Shown: positions 47,196 to 58,290 of the stretch, piece after piece | How the letters are laid out: the number at the start of each line of letters is the position of its first letter | How positions within the stretch are numbered: position 1 is the stretch's first letter | Assembly (NCBI GenBank): GCA_026225945.1 | Contig: JAMJFZ010000320.1 | Coordinates: 11,762,001 to 11,826,000, forward strand | Direction: 5' to 3' | From: Cricetomys ansorgei | Taxonomy: Eukaryota > Chordata > Mammalia > Rodentia > Nesomyidae | Length of the DNA stretch: 64,000 nt | Translations under genes and position numbers: made by a program | Notes under the pieces: generated by a model | Told to the model about the DNA's origin: nothing | The model's database searches: none | The model's input: only the letters and a program-made list of their open reading frames with translations

Positions 47196-49369
47196 TGCTC
47201 ACTATCTATTATATGACCGTTTGTAGTAACTGTTTCTGAATGATGAGCTAAATGTAACTTTATTCTGGTGCTACCTAAGAAAATTATAAATCTGTTACTT
47301 ATTGCAGTAGCTATTACAATAAAATTCGGAAAGAAGTGCACTGAATTTACTTATAAACTGACATCAAATTGAGTCAAAGCAGAAGCTAAGACCTGGCATT
47401 TTATTCTAAGAAAATTCTGTACAGCTTTATGCTATAAAATATTATACAAAAAATATGTATTTTTTCCATGGGCAAGAGTGTGAGAGCTTGATATCATTCT
47501 AATATATGTATGTATATATATCCTGTTTTAAATATCTTGTTTAAATATAAAACCACATAAGTTGTGAGAAGAATCTAATTAAGCTAATTATAAAGCAAAA
47601 ACTATTTTCCCACCAATAGTATCTTGGTGTTTTCAGTTTGGGCTGCATGTGAAAAAAGAATAGAAAACATTTCCCAGCTCGAGCGTGTATTAAGAGAAGC
47701 CAGCTTCCCAAGGTCCTCAAACATGCTTCCCTAGCACGTGATTTAATATGAGATGCGAAGTCAAAGATTCTAAATGAATGCAATATTGTATTAAAGTTAT
47801 GAAACTGCACGCACTTCTCAAGCTGTTTTGAGAGCCGGGGCCATCAGTACGGACATTCCTGAGATATGATTTCAATAAATAGCTGTCCTATCTCCAATGG
47901 GTCATTAAGTGGGAAACACAACTTCTCATTTCTATTTGGTCATCTCCGTGGTTTGTCTGAGCTGAAAACATAACAATCTCCCCCACGGCCAGAGAAACTT
48001 CAGGTTCAGCTATTAGTGCATAAAATATTAGGCGATTTCTCTTCATTCTGCGATTTAAGAAAGTAATAAAAAGCCCTTGGATCTGTCAGTTCTTGTCAGG
48101 AAAAGAGCAGCAGCTCTGAAAACACCTCCTCGGGCCTCCAGTCATGCTAGTGAGTTGTTTAGTTAGTGGCTAGCATAACCGCTTTCTCTGTGATTACTCT
48201 TCCCTAAACACCTGTGCAATGTGCCCCTGCAGGGTGCTCAGCAAGCAGCAAGTCATCAGCTGCACTTGTCACTTCATAGCATGGGTTTCTAACATGATAA
48301 TAAGTAGATACCACTGAAAGTATAACAAGCTCACAATTCATTTTGGCCACTAAAATATTAGGAGAGCATTTGTTAAAGACACTATAGTTCAGATCCACAG
48401 ACTATGACCGAATGGCACCTAAATAATTACATCCCTAGAAGGATGAGTATGCTTTATTCTTTGCTTCATTTTGCTCCATCTATGTGATTTGTGTGGGGTT
48501 TTTACCATCTGTAAGTGTAGAGAAGCATTGACTTACAGAAGTCACTACAGTGACAGACATGCTGGAAATCAGTATTACCCAATACTGTAGCCACCAGCCA
48601 GGTTAGCCAGCAAGTACTTGGATTCCAGACTGAAAGAACCAACTAGATCTAGCAACTAGGAGGCGGGGTGGGGGTGCAGTCTTAACATTTGATAGAGAAG
48701 TCTATGGAGCTCATGGAGGATGAAAGGTTATTATGGAGGGCAGGTGAGTAACCAGGCAAAGTAGAGAGTGGTTTCACAGGAAGTGAGGAGGTGGAACACA
48801 GTGGGACAGGTGGTGAAGCAGAGGACTGGCGGAGCTCAGCTTCCCAAACCAGTGATTCTGCAGTAATGCGAAAACCTGGGGCAGGTGTGGAGAGTCAGGT
48901 TTCTATTCAGCATTTGTTAGGGGAAAGGGGTGAGTTCAGCTGAAATTCTCAGCACTAACAAAAGCGAGAAGAGGCTCCAGCTCCTTGGGCAGAACTGGAA
49001 TGTTTGTGGTCTTGGTAGTGTAACTGTGACCCAGATGCAAAAGGAAATCATAAGAGTTGTAAAATCTTTTATTTTTTCCTAAAAATGATCTAAGAATCCA
49101 TACTGCTGCAAAGAAGATATTCTCTTATTTCCTTTAACAAAAAAATCTTATAAATTCACAATGCTAAGATTGCTTTGTCAAAAAAAAAAAAAAAAGCCAT
49201 ATTCTTGAACTTCTCTGCTTAAAGGTTAGGTTGCTTAAACCTAACTTTAGGTTATAAAATCCAAAACACCAAAATGTCATTTCAAAGTGTACGCTCTATA
49301 TTTATAGATAATGATACCAATCAAAGGTAAACATGGCTGAAATAATAACATTTTAACGGAATACATATT
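47196..49369. other. Repeat-poor intronic block
   Basis: No SINE, L1 or L2 was recognised apart from weak hAT-like similarity near 48560-48625. The stretch 47800-48400 is long, complex in composition and free of low-complexity tracts, which is unusual in this window. No exon was recognised. Confidence 0.5.
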
Positions 49370-49490
49370 GATTAGTCAGCTTCATTTTACAGGTAAGAAC
49401 CAAGAAGCCTAAAAAAAATATATCACTTAGCATTTAACAAAGTTTGCCCAACCGTGATCCAAACGCAGGCCCAGCCACTTTACATTTTAA
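49370..49490 (-). repeat. MIR SINE fragment, reverse
   Basis: 'cttcattttacaggtaagaaccaagaagcc' and 'acaaagtttgcccaaccgtgatccaaacgcaggcccagcc' match the reversed MIR core and head. Confidence 0.7.
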
Positions 49491-49564
49491 ACAAAAGATA
49501 GGCTGAGGACACATCAGGATATTTGGGGATATTATAGAAATAGGGAAATTAGAACAAACACTTT

Positions 49565-49700
49565 TTATTGATTTTGTTTTCATGATACAAAATAAGTATA
49601 CATATTTGCCACATAAAGTGTGATGTTTCTATTTATATATACATTGCATAGTGAACAAATAAGAATAATTAGCAAAAGGAAAAAAAGTCTAACAGTGTGC
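49565..49700 (-). repeat. L1 3'-end fragment (old mammalian L1), reverse
   Basis: 'aagtatacatatttgccacataaagtgtgatgtttc' followed by 'tatatacattgcatagtgaacaaataagaataattagca' matches the antisense of an old L1 3' UTR (tacatatttatggggtacagtgtgatgttttgatacatg ... gtaattagcatat). Confidence 0.65.
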
Positions 49701-50639
49701 CTCATTAGGAACAATGAATTTAATTCCTTTCTTTAATTTCCCAATTCATAAGACACTTTCTTATATTTGGTGTTATACTTTCCCAACTTTCTACTCATTC
49801 TTTTTCAAAAGTGCTTCGTTGGTAATATGTATGCCAGGAAATCTGACTCAGACGAGGTCTTTGTGTATTTAACACCCTCTTTAAAAATGTCAGACTTCCC
49901 TATCATTGTTCCAAAAGTTTGTTGGAAATAGAAATCGGGTGTGTGAATGGTGCAGAGGAAAAGCAGTGGTCTCTCGGGACTTAATTGTTGAAACCATCGA
50001 AGTATTCAAACACTGCTGTTAAAATTTTAGCTGTAGATAGGAGATCCTGCAAACCATAAAATCTTGAAGGTATGGGCTGGTAATTCAGCACGTGGAAAAC
50101 CTCAAAGTGATCTAGCACAGAAATGGCCAGTATTGTGGTCATCATCTTAGGGTCAGTAAGTGCTTTGGGAAATCCTCAAATATTAAAAGTCAGACCAGGC
50201 CTCCCATATCCCACTCGAGCTACCTCAGTCCATTTCTGGAAGTAATAACAATTTCTCAAAATGAAGCCATTTATATTCCTAGCCATGCTCTATTGTGTGC
50301 ACTGAGTAATTTCTTGAGAGGTGTGTTTCCTGTGGCACAATGCCAGGACTGGCCTTATTTGTTTTCCATTAGGCTTTTCATTATCATGCCGCTGTATACC
50401 TGGATCACTGACCTCCCCCGAGACGGCTGGCGTAGCTTGAGCGTAGGCATGACGCTACAAGTAGGTGGGATGCTTTTGTTCAGTGAATGCCCATCCTAAA
50501 TCCTTAACTGCGATACCGTTCTAATGGCCTTAATCTTCTAACAACAATCAAGTATCCATTTATAACATGGTCTGATATTAAACTGTTTACATCCATCTAT
50601 CTGGCACTTACAAGGAAAGGCATTCATCTCACTTCATAC
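49701..50639. other. Intronic DNA with no recognised element
   Basis: No exon or confident repeat was recognised. The open frame at 50293-50499 has no known domain. Confidence 0.4.
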
Positions 50640-51010
50640 CACTCCAGACGCTTCCTTCTTCTTCTCTTATCTCAGCGAAGGTGTCTAGATCCATCTCCCG
50701 CCCCACTCTGCACTTCTCTTCATCCTCCAGGTTCAATCTCCAACTAAAACTGCTTGATAGTTTCCAATGGTTTTCTGCATTCCATTAATATTACCTAAGC
50801 CCGTGCCCATGTCATCCCTAACACAACTGTAGCGCCCTCCTAATGGTTTCCAGGACCCCAGGACTGCCCTTTCTAGTTACTTTCCTTTTGCTTGGAACAT
50901 CTGTTAGTACCTGTTCTTCCTTGTGACCAATTATCCTGCCACTTCTCTCATAAGCATTTTGTGTTTCACTTCAATAGGATGACACTGGATTTGTCCAGAA
51001 AAACAGCAAC
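50640..51010 (+). repeat. Probable L2 LINE fragment
   Basis: 'aaaactgcttgatagtttcc', 'aatggttttctgcattccat' and 'ttttgcttggaacatctgtt' resemble the L2 stretch (cctgcttaaaaccctccaatggcttccc ... ctctgcctggaac). Other parts do not align by eye, so this is tentative. Confidence 0.5.
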
Positions 51011-51564
51011 ACAAATCCTTGAACTTCCATCTATCCCCTCAAGTCTTCAATCTTCCATTTTTGTCTTACTGGAATCTAATCCCTGTGCTTGTTTATGGAA
51101 TACTTGTTTAAGTGATACACCTGTACAATGGAGAATAATCAAATCTGGCTAACTAACAATTCATCTTCTTAAATATCATTCCTATATGTTGGCAAACACT
51201 GGAATTTTCTAATGATTTTAGAATACATGAAACTCTGAGAGAACAGAGCTATTCTGTGGGGTGCAGCTTTGTAATGGATTTCTCCCATCTGTCCCGTCAT
51301 CCAACCTCCCTGCGACTCTTCATAGCCCCACAACATCTTCTCCACAGTCTAGCCTCCACAAACGAGTGGGAACATGAGGTTGCCTGATTCCGTTTAGAAT
51401 ATTAGACAGACTTAAAGACAAACTCTGTCTTGTAATCTCTGGAAAGACTGGAACTTAGGGACAAAATGAACAATCTCTAGTTTTTTATTCAAATATTGAT
51501 CAAGGGCTTAAAATAATCATTTGAGATCTGAGACTTTTAGAGGTAAGACTAGTCCTTGGAGAAT

Positions 51565-51635
51565 GTGCCTTTTCATGCTATAGGGAAAGAAACTGAGGCC
51601 CAGCCATAAAAGTCAAAATGATCATTCGAAGTTTA
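51565..51635 (-). repeat. MIR-like core fragment, reverse
   Basis: 'tatagggaaagaaactgaggcccagccataaaagtc' resembles the reversed MIR core only over about 40 bases. Confidence 0.4.
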
Positions 51636-51649
51636 GAATTTCTTTTCAT

Positions 51650-52060
51650 CATATAACTCCTTTTGAAGTCTGCCTATGGCTTTCCATGATGACCAGAATG
51701 GATAGAAACTATCACTGTGCCATACAGCGTCTGTTTAGTCTAGCCTGGGCTTACTTTTCCAGCCTACATTTTTCTTTTTTCTCCATTTTATTCCCAGTAT
51801 ACATGTTTTTTTTCTACAGGTGATTGCATATGTTGTCCCCTTTGTCCTTCTCATTTTGGGTCCTCAGCTTACTTCAGATATTTGATTAGGCATCATCTTC
51901 TCCAAAAATGTATTCCCTGTACTCTCAGGATTTCCAAGCAAGTATCACATGATACCTATTTGCAGTATTCAAATGAAAGGAATAATGACAGTTGTTAGCA
52001 TATACTTGCATCTTATTCATTGTTCCAGCCTCATATTTTAAGAATCTGACATTCAATATT
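51650..52060 (+). repeat. L2 LINE 3' fragment upstream of the Anks1b exon
   Basis: 'ataactccttttgaagtctgcctatggctttcc', 'gccatacagcgtctgtttag' and 'tcctcagcttacttcagatatttgattaggcatcatcttctcc' follow L2 (ctccagtggctcccattg ... ctcagctcaggcatcacctcctcc). It ends about 450 bases before the exon. Confidence 0.7.
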
Positions 52061-52464
52061 TTAAAGTGAATTATTTTTACTTTTAACCTGCCATGTACGT
52101 GTCAATTTTTCCATCAGCCCTCCTCACCAAATCTATTTTCAGATTAGTTTTTAAAAATAAATCGATTCATTCACATCCTTCTATAAGTCACTGATAATCC
52201 CGCATGACAACTCTTCCTAGAAGCACTTGTATTTTTACAGGAACAGAAGTCTAAGTCACAGGAGTGACTCTCTGATGCAGAAAACTTAACCATAAATAGT
52301 AAGTCATGAGAGATGTAGGTGACGGTAGGTCAGTTCCTGTAGCCTCAGATCAGTCTCAACCTACTCGTCCCTCACACTCAAAGCTGGGTGACTCTATTTT
52401 TGTTTATAAAATTCAGAGCACTTGTCGTTTTACCCTGTGTGGATTCTAATTACCTCACATAGCA

Positions 52465-52507
52465 CTAATGCTGAATTTATCGTGAAACCTTTCTGGTCTC
52501 ATTTCAG
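52465..52507 (+). promoter_or_regulatory. Anks1b: 3' splice site region of the Anks1b exon (branch point, polypyrimidine tract, AG)
   Basis: The exon is preceded by a pyrimidine-rich stretch (cctttctggtctcatttcag) ending in AG at 52506-52507. A CTAAT element at 52465-52469 fits the mammalian branch consensus yUnAy, with the branch A at 52468, about 40 bases from the acceptor and within the usual range. The pyrimidine tract is short and broken by purines, so the site is moderate rather than strong. The branch-point assignment is inference. Confidence 0.75.
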
Positions 52508-52606
52508 GGAAGCAATGTTATGGAAGATCAGGATCTGTTGGAGATTGGAATCCTTAATTCTGGACACAGACAGAGAATCCTACAGGCAATCCAGCTCCTT
52601 CCAAAG
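52508..52606 (+). CDS. Anks1b: Internal exon of Anks1b, C-terminal half of SAM domain 1
   Basis: This 99-base exon reads as 33 uninterrupted codons starting at GGA (52508) and ending at AAG (52606). The peptide runs G-S-N-V-M, then [10 protein letters not shown], then L-N-S, then [15 protein letters not shown]. The Leu-x-x-Ile-Gly-Ile block followed by Gly-His-Arg and an amphipathic last helix is the signature of the end of a SAM domain. The exact wording matches ANKS1B (AIDA-1) as I know it; the paralogue ANKS1A differs at many of these positions. ANKS1B is a neuronal, postsynaptic-density-enriched adaptor with tandem SAM domains and a PTB domain that binds the APP intracellular domain. From memory of the protein, the preceding exon ends ...NVQFM and the next starts MRPIG, so both exon ends fall between codons (phase 0-0). 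The exon is flanked by a consensus acceptor and donor, with no stop or frameshift. A 62-residue ATG-started frame across the same bases (52422-52610) is a shadow. The gene name rests on recognition, not on a search. Confidence 0.93.
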
Positions 52607-52612
52607 GTAAGG
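52607..52612 (+). promoter_or_regulatory. Anks1b: 5' splice donor of the Anks1b exon
   Basis: The exon ends AAAG and the intron opens gtaagg. This matches the U1 consensus (AG|gtaagt) at all but the last base, so it is a strong donor. It fixes the exon end after a complete Lys codon. Confidence 0.88.
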
Positions 52613-53142
52613 GGTGCTTTATTGGGCTCGCCTCCTGAATGATTTCCAATGACTTACGGTCAAAGCAGAGAACCATATTGGCATGGGAGTTAGTGTTTCC
52701 ACGTGCTGCTACAGTCCGTAAGAATGGTCTCAGGTCCCACTTTAGTCAGACACAAAAGACTACCACAAGATTCATTTGGTTTTAAACTGACCTACAAGAA
52801 CCCAACATAGAAAACCCTGTAGAGCAGGGGCACCGATACAGAATGCCTCTTCTGAGCGCGTCCTAACTCAGGGGCAGTGCCAGCTGAGGGTCAAGCGGAT
52901 GAGAGTCATGATGAGCGAGTGCAGTAATGTCCTCGGCTTGAAAGCCTCATGAACAGCGGGAGACAATCTTTGCCGGCTATACATCCAACAAGATTAATAT
53001 CTGAAATACATAAAGAACTAAAAAATACCTGAATAATACCCTCAATAAATGGTTAGTGCCATAGAGAGGTAGTTCTCGAAAGATGTACAGATGGCCAACA
53101 AGTGCGTTATAAATGTCAAGCACCCTAAGTCATTGTGCTGGA

Positions 53143-53222
53143 TGTTTTGTGTCAGTTTGACCCAGGCTAGAGTCATTTGAGAGGAGGGAACCTCAGTTAA
53201 GAAAATTCACCCTGAGATAATC
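53143..53222 (+). mobile_element. MaLR-type LTR 5' fragment inside the L1
   Basis: 'gctggatgttttgtgtcagtttgacccaggctagagtcatttgagagg' + 'agggaacctcagttaagaaaa' is the start of a rodent ERVL-MaLR-like LTR. L1 sequence resumes after about 80 bases, so only a stub remains. Confidence 0.6.
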
Positions 53223-53545
53223 ATCAAGGAGACACACAGTAACTCTAGATCAAGACTCCATCTCAGCCTACTCTGGGTGGCTAGTGTTAAGAAAACAAAC
53301 AACAACCAATGCTGGAGAGGATGTAGGAGAAAGAAAGTATTTATGTGCTATTGGTAGGGGTGTAAGTTAGTGTTTGCTGGCCCCAAGGCTCCTCATAAAA
53401 CTTCAGATGGCACTATCACCTAGCTATATGACCAATGGGTGTATGTCTGAAGACCTCTAAGTCAGCATACTACACAGATACCTGCTGCCTCACATTGCAA
53501 CAATGGAGTCAGCCTAGGTATCCATTAAGATATGAATGGATTTTT

Positions 53546-53678
53546 AAATGTTCTCTGTGTAGCCCTAGTTGCCGTGGAACTTGGTCTGTAGACCAGCCTG
53601 GCCTGGAACTCACAGATATCTGCCTGCCTCTGTCTCCCAAATACTTGGATTAGAGGTGTGTGCCACCACCACCCACCT
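53546..53678 (-). repeat. B1 SINE, reverse, with 15-base target-site duplication
   Basis: On + it reads 'gttctctgtgtagccctagttgccgtggaac', 'tctgtagaccagcctggcctggaactca', 'ctgcctgcctctgtctccca' and 'gtgtgtgccaccacc', the reversed B1. It is bracketed by tatgaatggattttt at 53531-53545 and 53679-53693, a perfect target-site duplication in the L1. Confidence 0.95.
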
Positions 53679-54247
53679 ATGAATGGATTTTTTTTAGTGT
53701 TCTAATACATACATGATAGAGTTTTGGTCATTATCCGGAATATATATATGCAACTGAGATCATAATATTAAGCCAAATAAAATGGTAGCGCTAAAGATAT
53801 TGCATATTTTCCTTCATTTGTGGGTCCTAGAACTCTTTACAAACAAAAAACAACAACCTGTATCTACATGTACACATGTGCAACATGAAAACAGAAAGGA
53901 GGCGGTGGGAGGAAAAGAGACTGTCAGAAGGAGCAGTGGGAAAGGGACTAAGGAAAGGGGTGGGTGTGGTCAAAGCACAGAACATGCTTAAAGAATGTTC
54001 TATGTAAGAACAAACACTAAATGCAATGAATATGCGTAGGTAAGAATATTGGGGTAAAAGAGCTTCATGCCCCATAAGAAGCAACATCTCTTGTAGACTC
54101 TAAAACTTAGTCTCTCGAGTCCCTGCAATGCACTTGCTTAATAACAACAGGTATTGTCGGGAAAGGTCCAGAGTGCTCTGTCCCATCACGCATTTTTCCA
54201 GTCTAGATGTGATTTGTCAACCAGGTGCCGTTTTTACTAGAAACTGT

Positions 54248-54260
54248 GTAACCTAGCAAC
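54248..54260. promoter_or_regulatory. Full-consensus RFX X-box
   Basis: GTAACCTAGCAAC fits the X-box consensus GTNRCC-N(0-3)-RGYAAC at every position, with a one-base spacer. It is 1.6 kb downstream of the exon. Function is inference. Confidence 0.55.
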
Positions 54261-55499
54261 AGAGTTGACCTTATGTTTCCAGAGAAGGTTTTAAAGGAGC
54301 CTGAAGGAAGGGGTAGGATGTAGGTACCAGCCTTTCGAGGTAGGTAGGATTTTAATTGGTAAGGGAAGGGAAAAGCACTTCAGGAGGCCAGAAGGAACTG
54401 TGTAATTACAGGTGTTACCCAGGCAATCACTTTCTGGAAGCATTTGGGAAATAATTAGTTTTTTAAAATCCGGTGGGATCGGCGCAACAATGTGAGTGTT
54501 CTTAACGCCACTGAACTACATGGTTAAAACATTTAAGATGACGAGTGTTATGTGTATTTACCATGAGTTCCAAAGTCATCAGAATAGACAAAAATTCGAA
54601 GTGCTTAAAATAATTGAAAAGTGTGGCCAGTAGCCAAAGATAAGGCAGAAAGGTGTTTTTTTTTTTTTTTCCACTTGTACAGGGCTGTGGAATTTGAATG
54701 CATTTTGTAGGCACTGGGGAATACCTCTGACTATAATACTCTATTCTGCTTAATTCTGGAGGCAATTTACCAGAGGAATTGAAAGAGAGAAAGTTGAAGT
54801 GGGGTCCTCCAGCTGAGAAAAGATGCAGAGAGACAAGATTGGAACAGGTGAACTGTAATGGGGGCACCTACCCCCACAAGCGACTCCAGCATCTTCTCCC
54901 ATTTTCTCTCTTCCAGTCTGGGGAGGGTGTAGCTCCTCCTCAGACAGAGAAAGATAAACATTAATCACATCTTCCTAAGTAAGTGATCTGATGAAATTTG
55001 TCCACTGATGGTGAACTGAGTTTCTGCTGATAGAAAGTTAACACATTAGCAAATTCAAGGAGAGTCAGGCACACTAAAGAGATTAATCATACGAGTCTCT
55101 ATATTGGAAAGGAAAGGATGAAAATGTCTTTAGACTTAATTCTTGAAGCAATTCCCATAGGCATGTTATTCATCTCATGAACCAAAGTATTCTTTCCTTC
55201 GTAAGTGTCCCGCTTGCTTGCTTCTATATGGCCATATCCAACACCGGTAACATAGCTGGGTGTTCCACAGATCAATGAATGGCCCCGCCCACAAGGCTGA
55301 CATTATTTAAAGTTCAGTTCAGACAGTATTGTCTCATTTCTTCTGAGAAACTTTGCCTAACCTGTAACCACTTCTCATGTCATTAGCAGTTAGAAATCTA
55401 AACAAACGACACGTCCTTTAGTAAGCCTGACAATTAAGGTTCTGATCTGTTGTCATGGATGGGCTACCTGAACCAATTTTTCACTGATCCTCTCCACCT
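54261..55499. other. Intronic DNA; T16 run at 54656-54671
   Basis: Apart from the T run no repeat or exon was recognised. Confidence 0.4.
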
Positions 55500-56120
55500 T
55501 GGGCCATTCACTCACCTCCATTCTCCCTCCTGATTGCTCTCTTCGCCTCTGCAAATGGATTTTCAGCATCTCCACCAACCCTTCCTAACGGTGACTCAAA
55601 TCACAGCACACCATGCTGACAATCACCAGTGTGGTTTTCTAAGCCTTTGGGCTTAGAAAACAAAGCCCTTATCTTGGCCTACAAAAGCCAATAGGATGTA
55701 GCCTTTTCCTACCTCATGGACATATCCATTACTCTCTCCTTCGGCACTCTAGTTGGTGACTTTCTCTTCATTTCACAAAGAGACAAGCTCATTTCCGCCG
55801 TGGGCACTTCGTTCCGGCTTCAGATCCCCATACATCACTAAAGCTTGGACTCAGATACCCACTCCACAGAGACCTTCCAAACTCAACAGTCCCCCTCGGC
55901 AGCTGTCTTTGATACTGCCTGCTTTATTCTCCCCATAGCACCTGTGGCTACCTGAAGTTCTATTGTTTATTTGTTTCTTCCTTATTTTTCATCTTGCCAA
56001 GAGGTAGCCAGTCCCGTGAGTTCAGGAACCTAAACTCATTTGTTCCTTTCTGTAAAGTCAGCCCCTTGACAGTTCCTGGCACCAAGCAGCTACCTGAGAA
56101 ATATTTGTTGAATGAAAACG
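55500..56120 (+). repeat. L2 LINE 3' end, about 620 bases
   Basis: 'aaagcccttatcttggcctacaaaagcc', 'gacaagctcatttccgccgtgggcac', 'ctttattctccccatagcac' and the terminal 'cagttcctggcaccaagcagctacctgagaaatatttgttgaatg' give an ordered L2 3' end including its last bases. Confidence 0.85.
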
Positions 56121-58152
56121 TATGGTAATCTCTCATTTATTTGAGATTTTTATGTCCTTATGCTTGCTCTTATCTGAAGAGACAGATTATGTCAATTCGG
56201 TGACATAAGCATCCTAACGGAGGAAATCACTCCATGCCTTGAAATCTCCTTGTGCTTAATCCAATAATATGACCATTAAAAGAATGAGAGAATGAGTGAA
56301 TAAATGTTTCTTCAGATGCCGTTTAAATATTTTCGAATGTCTCAATTTTAAAATAATTCTATAATCATCCACATTCAATTTCATGAGAGAAAAAAAAAAA
56401 AACCTTAACCTAGAATTATTTGGAGAATAAATGAAGGGATATTATCCCCATTATAGAAAGCAATGTTGTAGAAACAATGCAAAATTCAGCTGCTCTCAAG
56501 AGGTTGGTGCAAAAGGGTCTACGGCACGCACACAAATGAGGAGAGAAGGCAGAAGAACCAAATCCACCCTCCACAGCACAACAGACTGTTTCAATGCTGC
56601 AAATTGATGCTTTGCCTTTTTAGGCAATGAGCCCAATCTTCAGATGGTTGGTAGAGTAATATCAGCGCTGGGACATCCATCTGCATTCACTGTGGCTTTG
56701 CGCTGCTGGAAAAGATTGACAGAATGTCTCTTCATTTTATTCACACAATTCTGGTCTTCAGAATGTTTGAGCTCCCCGTCTGTCATGGCAATCATTATCT
56801 GAGATGCTTTTATAGCACACTGTTATTTGGGAATTGGTGAGGCTGCTCCTAAACAGAAAAAAGATGGTCTTCAAAGTACAGACCTTGATCTGTTGACTTG
56901 CTCCACAGCATGCTTTATTTATGTTGATCATTCCAGTTTTGAAGAAAAACAGCTTTTTTGGCAAGATCTCGCCTGTAATGCGACTGTCTCACTGCGGAAA
57001 TGCACACCAGTGCAAAGATCCACAAGTTCTCCAACGCAGTTGATACATTCTTGGGATAGAGTATGCTGCGTGTCTTCTGACCACAGTCAGCGTCAGAGTA
57101 GGAATCTCATCCAGTCCTTCTTGTCCCATTATTTTGCCTCTGTCTTTCGTGTGGCGTGGCCTTCAGCAGTAAAGCATAACTATTGATTCTCACACAGCAT
57201 CCACGTCCTCCACCAATCTCAAATCAGGCCTTATTCAGGTCTAAAAGTCTCCCTGAGCCTTTGAAGATCAAACCTCATCCTCTTCCCTTTGTGGGGAAGG
57301 AACCATACCAAAACTTCCATGGGAAATTCTGTATTCTCTTATATCCTCGACATGTACTTTTTCTGTCCCTTAGACTCGGGGAAATTATCTGATCACTTAT
57401 TTGCGATATATTATTTGCCCTTTTCCAGGTAATAACCCCATGAATAAATCTTTGGAAAAACCTCTTACATTTTTTTTTCCTTTTAAAGGGGTTTGTTCTT
57501 GTCCTTTGATAATACAGTGCCTGTAGGTCAGATATTCAAAGGATTTCATTCTATAAAGGTTTAGAGTACTTCGTGCCAAGGCTGATATTATGTCTTCTTA
57601 ATATCTTTATCCTGAATTGAAAATGTTCCTGATCAAACCTACTCCTGCCATGTCCTGTCTGTTCCTATTTCATCTGCTAACGTTTCCTGTTTTATGATGG
57701 CTTTCGGAGTGACTCAGCAACAGTCTGCAAACACCATCCTCCTTTCTTTTGTGGCCATCCATCCCACAATTCTCTGGGGTCTGACTCAGTCCTCTGCTGT
57801 GCCACACAGCCAGTGCTGAGGTCACCAGGAGCCGCTAGAACAGAACCACTGAGCCCCTTCTCCACCCTCAGCTTAGCTGATCCTGATGACAACCTGCCAA
57901 CATTCTGCTCTTTGGCTCCAGGTCCCAGGTGCTCTCCGCTGTGTTCCTCCTTTGCCTACTCATGTCGTCAGTTAAATCTCGGAGCTCCTGAAACGCAGAT
58001 CCAAAGCTCTCTAACAGCCAGTGAATACCAGGACCACGGGGCAGATTTCAAAGATATCTCCCACCCGCCCTATCCTGAGTCTGAGCATCCTTGTGTAAAC
58101 GTTGCCTTTTCCTGTCTCTGCTGGGGAAATGTGGTCAAATTCTATGAGTCCT
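56121..58152. other. Intronic DNA; A run near 56390-56402, otherwise no recognised element
   Basis: No exon or confident repeat. The 119-codon frame at 56827-57186 and the 122-codon frame at 57813-58181 show no recognised domain, and the latter runs into a B1. Confidence 0.45.
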
Positions 58153-58290
58153 GGCTGGGTGTTGGTGGCACACGCCTTTGACCCCAGCACTGGGGAGGCA
58201 GAGGCAGGCAGATCTCAGTGAGTTCGAGGTCAGCCTTATTTACAGAGTGCGTTGCAAGAACAGCCAGCGTAACAACAGAGAAAAAAATTG
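58153..58290 (+). repeat. B1 SINE with eroded target-site duplication
   Basis: 'gctgggtgttggtggcacac', 'gcctttgaccccagcactgg', 'gaggcagaggcaggcagatc', 'gtgagttcgaggtcagcctt' and 'agaacagccagcgtaacaac' give a full-length B1 with A tail. aattctatgagtcct (58138-58152) and aattctctgaggact (58296-58310) flank it, equal at most positions. Confidence 0.95.

Larger units (their letters stand above)
1..52507 (+). other. Anks1b: Inferred Anks1b intron sequence upstream of the exon
   Basis: No other exon with a plausible coding frame and splice sites was recognised in this stretch. I looked for the preceding SAM1 exon (peptide ending ...NVQFM) and for the short-isoform first exon and saw neither. The stretch is filled with interspersed repeats, microsatellites and unique AT-rich DNA, listed separately. 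Calling all of it one intron is inference, because the window does not reach the preceding exon. Non-coding or isoform-specific first exons cannot be excluded by eye. Confidence 0.7.
52945..54035 (+). repeat. L1 3' fragment (ORF2 end and 3' UTR), interrupted twice
   Basis: 'caagattaatatctgaaata' + 'cataaagaactaaaaaatac', then 'gatggccaacaagtgcgtta', 'caatgctggagaggatgtag' and 'aatggagtcagcctaggtatccattaag' lie in the order of the L1 ORF2 C-terminal region. They are followed by 'tatattaagccaaataaaat' and a G/A-rich 3' UTR ending near 'gtggtcaaagcacagaacat'. It is in the gene's sense, starts about 340 bases after the exon, and its reading frame is destroyed. It is split by an LTR fragment and a B1. 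Confidence 0.82.

Noticed and set aside
48560..48630. Possible hAT transposon remnant (tacccaatactgtagccaccagcca)
   Set aside because: The resemblance to a common 'gtattggacagc...tagtggctac' element is short; too weak to list as a feature.
52422..52610. 62-codon ATG-started frame over the real exon
   Set aside because: It is in the wrong frame. The SAM peptide is read from GGA at 52508 and the upstream part is intron.
56827..57186. 119-codon + strand open frame
   Set aside because: No similarity to any protein I recognise; the single ORF is within chance expectation for 64 kb in six frames.
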